Shown one piece after another: positions 15,997 through 17,361 of a DNA stretch of 17,361 nucleotides. This DNA comes from JACRBK01 sp964427955 (GTDB lineage: Bacteria; Chloroflexota; Anaerolineae; Aggregatilineales; Aggregatilineaceae): positions 1 through 17,361 of the forward strand of contig CAYRWY010000073.1 in NCBI GenBank assembly GCA_964427955.1. Direction: 5' to 3'. The notes below the pieces were generated by a model, which was not told the DNA's origin, made no database searches, and was given only the letters and a program-made list of their open reading frames with translations. Position 1 is the stretch's first letter. The number at the start of each line of letters is the position of its first letter. The translations under genes were made by a program, and so were the position numbers.

Positions 15997-16024
15997 AAAA
16001 AAAGAGAGGTACACGGTGCCCCTC
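15997..16024 (-). terminator. Intrinsic terminator after the LacI-family gene
   Basis: On the minus strand, GAGGGG and CCTCTC pair (one G-U) with an inner AC/GT step and a CGT loop, followed at once by seven T residues (15997-16003). It starts 9 bases past the regulator's stop codon. It should separate regulator transcription from the structural operon, implying the operon has its own promoter. Confidence 0.72.
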
Positions 16025-16032
16025 AAAAATTT

Positions 16033-17046
16033 CTATATCGGGCAGGGTCCGGTCGAATGCCGGATAACCAGCTCGGTTGCGATCTCAATGGCCTGGCCGG
16101 ATTGGACGCCAGGGATGATCTGTTCTACCAAAATCGACATCGCCCGCGTAGCGATTTCATAAATCGGTTGTTTGACGGTTGTCAGCGGCGGACAAATCTG
16201 CTGGGCCAGCGCTACGTCGTCGAACCCGACGACGGACAGGTGATCAGGACAAACCAAACCGCGCTCCCAGGCCGCCTGGATTACTCCAGCCGCCGATTCG
16301 TCATTGCTGGCGATAATCGCAGTGGGCGGTATCGGCATTGACAGAAATTCGCGCGCCCGCTCCAGGCCACTATTGAACTGCCAGTTTCCCTCTTTGATCA
16401 GGCTCTCGTCGGGTTCTACACCTGCTTCGTGCAGGGCGCGTTTGTAGCCCGCCAGGCGCGCCCAGCTCGCTTGGTGATCACGGTTACCCAGGATGAAACC
16501 GATGTGTCGATGGCCTAATCGCAGTAAATGCCAGGTGGCGTCGTAGGTGCCGTGCTCATCAGTCCCAGAAACCCAGGCACAATCTCCGCAGCGGTCGTGG
16601 GGAGTAAGCTGGACGAACGGGAAACCGACCTTTTGCAGGGCTTCTACCAGTCGGGGGGAATTATCGCAGGGCGGCGTAAAGACAAAGCCCTCGACACGAT
16701 GTTGGCGGGCCATCGCTATGGTGTGCTCGACCTGCCGCGGATCATGAATGTTCAAGCGATACAGGCTGACGCGATAGCCAGTGGCATCGCCGATATCCAT
16801 CAGACCGTTTATGACATTCAGGATATAGGCCGGTGTCGCGTCGTGCATCAACAGCCCAACCAACCCGGAATAGCCGCGTGCCAGACGCTGTGCCCACACG
16901 TTGGGCGCGTAGCCCAGTTCTTCAGCGGCGGCCAACACTTTTTGGCGGGTGGAGGCTGCGATGCGCGGTTCGTTATTGATGGCGCGCGATGCAGTCTTCT
17001 TTGACACACCGGCCCGTTTGGCAACGTCTGACAGTGTAACAGACAA
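16033..17046 (-). CDS. LacI-family transcriptional regulator
   Basis: A 337-residue repressor. The N-terminal helix-turn-helix is clear: TLSDVAKRAGVSKKTASRAI (4-23), then the hinge region NVWAQRLARGYSG. The rest is a periplasmic-binding-protein-like sugar sensor, with VEGFVFTPP, HLLRLGHRHIGFILG, PTAIIASNDESAAGVIQAA and LSVVGFDDVALA marking the ligand domain and dimer core. The start is TTG at 17046; GAGG lies 10 bases upstream. An ATG at 17056 is one frame off and would give a nonsense peptide. Two copies of one palindrome, at its own promoter and before the operon, point to autoregulation and control of the sugar operon. The inducer is unknown, presumably the imported sugar or its cleavage product. 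Confidence 0.94.
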   Translation of the reverse strand: MSVTLSDVAKRAGVSKKTASRAINNEPRIAASTRQKVLAAAEELGYAPNVWAQRLARGYSGLVGLLMHDATPAYILNVINGLMDIGDATGYRVSLYRLNIHDPRQVEHTIAMARQHRVEGFVFTPPCDNSPRLVEALQKVGFPFVQLTPHDRCGDCAWVSGTDEHGTYDATWHLLRLGHRHIGFILGNRDHQASWARLAGYKRALHEAGVEPDESLIKEGNWQFNSGLERAREFLSMPIPPTAIIASNDESAAGVIQAAWERGLVCPDHLSVVGFDDVALAQQICPPLTTVKQPIYEIATRAMSILVEQIIPGVQSGQAIEIATELVIRHSTGPCPI

Positions 17047-17112
17047 TTTTTGCCATCCTCAGGTGCGCGATTCTTGATGCCCAATCAGAAACTCATTTAT
17101 TTCTTGATTTGT

Positions 17113-17128
17113 GCGACACCGGTGTCGC
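17113..17128. promoter_or_regulatory. LacI-family operator at the regulator's own promoter
   Basis: GCGACACCGGTGTCGC is a perfect 16-bp palindrome, centred at 17120/17121. It sits just downstream of the predicted -10 box, at about +5 to +20, where a bound repressor would block transcription. Its core is identical to the operator at 15975-15986. Confidence 0.82.
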
Positions 17129-17140
17129 GCATTCATGCTT

Positions 17141-17170
17141 ATACTACGACAAATCGATCTTGTTTGTCAA
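17141..17170 (-). promoter_or_regulatory. Promoter of the LacI-family gene
   Basis: The minus strand has a perfect -35 TTGACA (17170-17165), an 18-base spacer and TAGTAT (17146-17141) as -10 with four of six matches. The predicted start of transcription is near 17133, giving a leader of roughly 90 bases that contains the operator. It is the best sigma-70-type promoter in the window. Confidence 0.68.
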
Positions 17171-17216
17171 GTCAATCATGTAGGGTTGAAAAACTCAATC
17201 CAGGCGAGAAAGCGAG

Positions 17217-17304
17217 TCAGGCGGCTTGGCGATAGTAGTCGTGCAGCAATGTGAGGGCCCCAAAGGCAATCTCCCATGAAATCGAGTAGAATTCCTCGCA
17301 ATAT
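17217..17304 (-). mobile_element. Possible transposase C-terminal remnant
   Basis: On the minus strand a short open stretch ends FGALTLLHDYYRQAA followed by TGA (17219-17217). The LLHDYYRQAA tail looks like the C-terminus of rve-type transposases and resembles the IVHDYYCDAA tail of the remnant ending at 8188, on the opposite strand. Upstream, the frame closes at a TGA near 17304. The rest of the right edge (17305-17361) shows no recognisable coding, only a repeated TCAACC near the end. Short match, so low confidence. Confidence 0.33.
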
Positions 17305-17361
17305 CAAGCTGTAATGAGCAGCATTCCCCTCAAAGGTTAGTCAACCATTGATGATCAACCC

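Overview
The window looks like a chromosomal segment of a GC-rich bacterium, most plausibly a member of the Chloroflexota. That assignment is inferred from gene style (sugar ABC operon with UroD-like proteins, GH116, LacI regulator, polyprenyl-sugar glycosyltransferases) and not from a marker gene. No rRNA, tRNA or CRISPR array was seen.

Region A (1-1290): the minus strand carries the 5' part of a cytoplasmic metallophosphatase/5'-nucleotidase-like gene that runs off the left edge. Directly upstream is what looks like the decayed 3' end of another gene, interrupted by an in-frame stop.

Region B (1316-7487): a cell-envelope glycan module in two convergent halves. On the plus strand are a DegT-type sugar aminotransferase and an NAD-dependent epimerase-like SDR. 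On the minus strand are a GT39-like membrane glycosyltransferase, a methyltransferase, a UPF0104/LPG-synthase-type membrane protein and a GT2 polyprenyl-phosphate glycosyltransferase. The set resembles the logic of the Arn pathway: make an amino sugar, load it on a polyprenyl carrier, move it across the membrane, transfer it.

Region C (7539-8188): a frameshifted DDE (rve) transposase remnant.

Region D (8235-17170): a sugar-uptake and hydrolysis operon, all on the minus strand. In transcription order it is a LacI-family regulator, an MtaA-like UroD-family protein, MalF-type permease, MalG-type permease, solute-binding protein, GH116 glycosidase and a second UroD-family protein. A shared palindromic operator (GACACCGGTGTC core) lies at the lacI-type promoter and again ahead of the structural operon, with an intrinsic terminator between regulator and operon. 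The simplest reading is that the regulator represses itself and the operon until the imported sugar is present; the binding protein and permeases import an oligosaccharide, GH116 cleaves it inside the cell, and the two UroD-family proteins carry out an unknown step, possibly methyl-group chemistry. A short peptide resembling another transposase C-terminus sits at 17217-17304, so the operon may be bracketed by transposase remnants.
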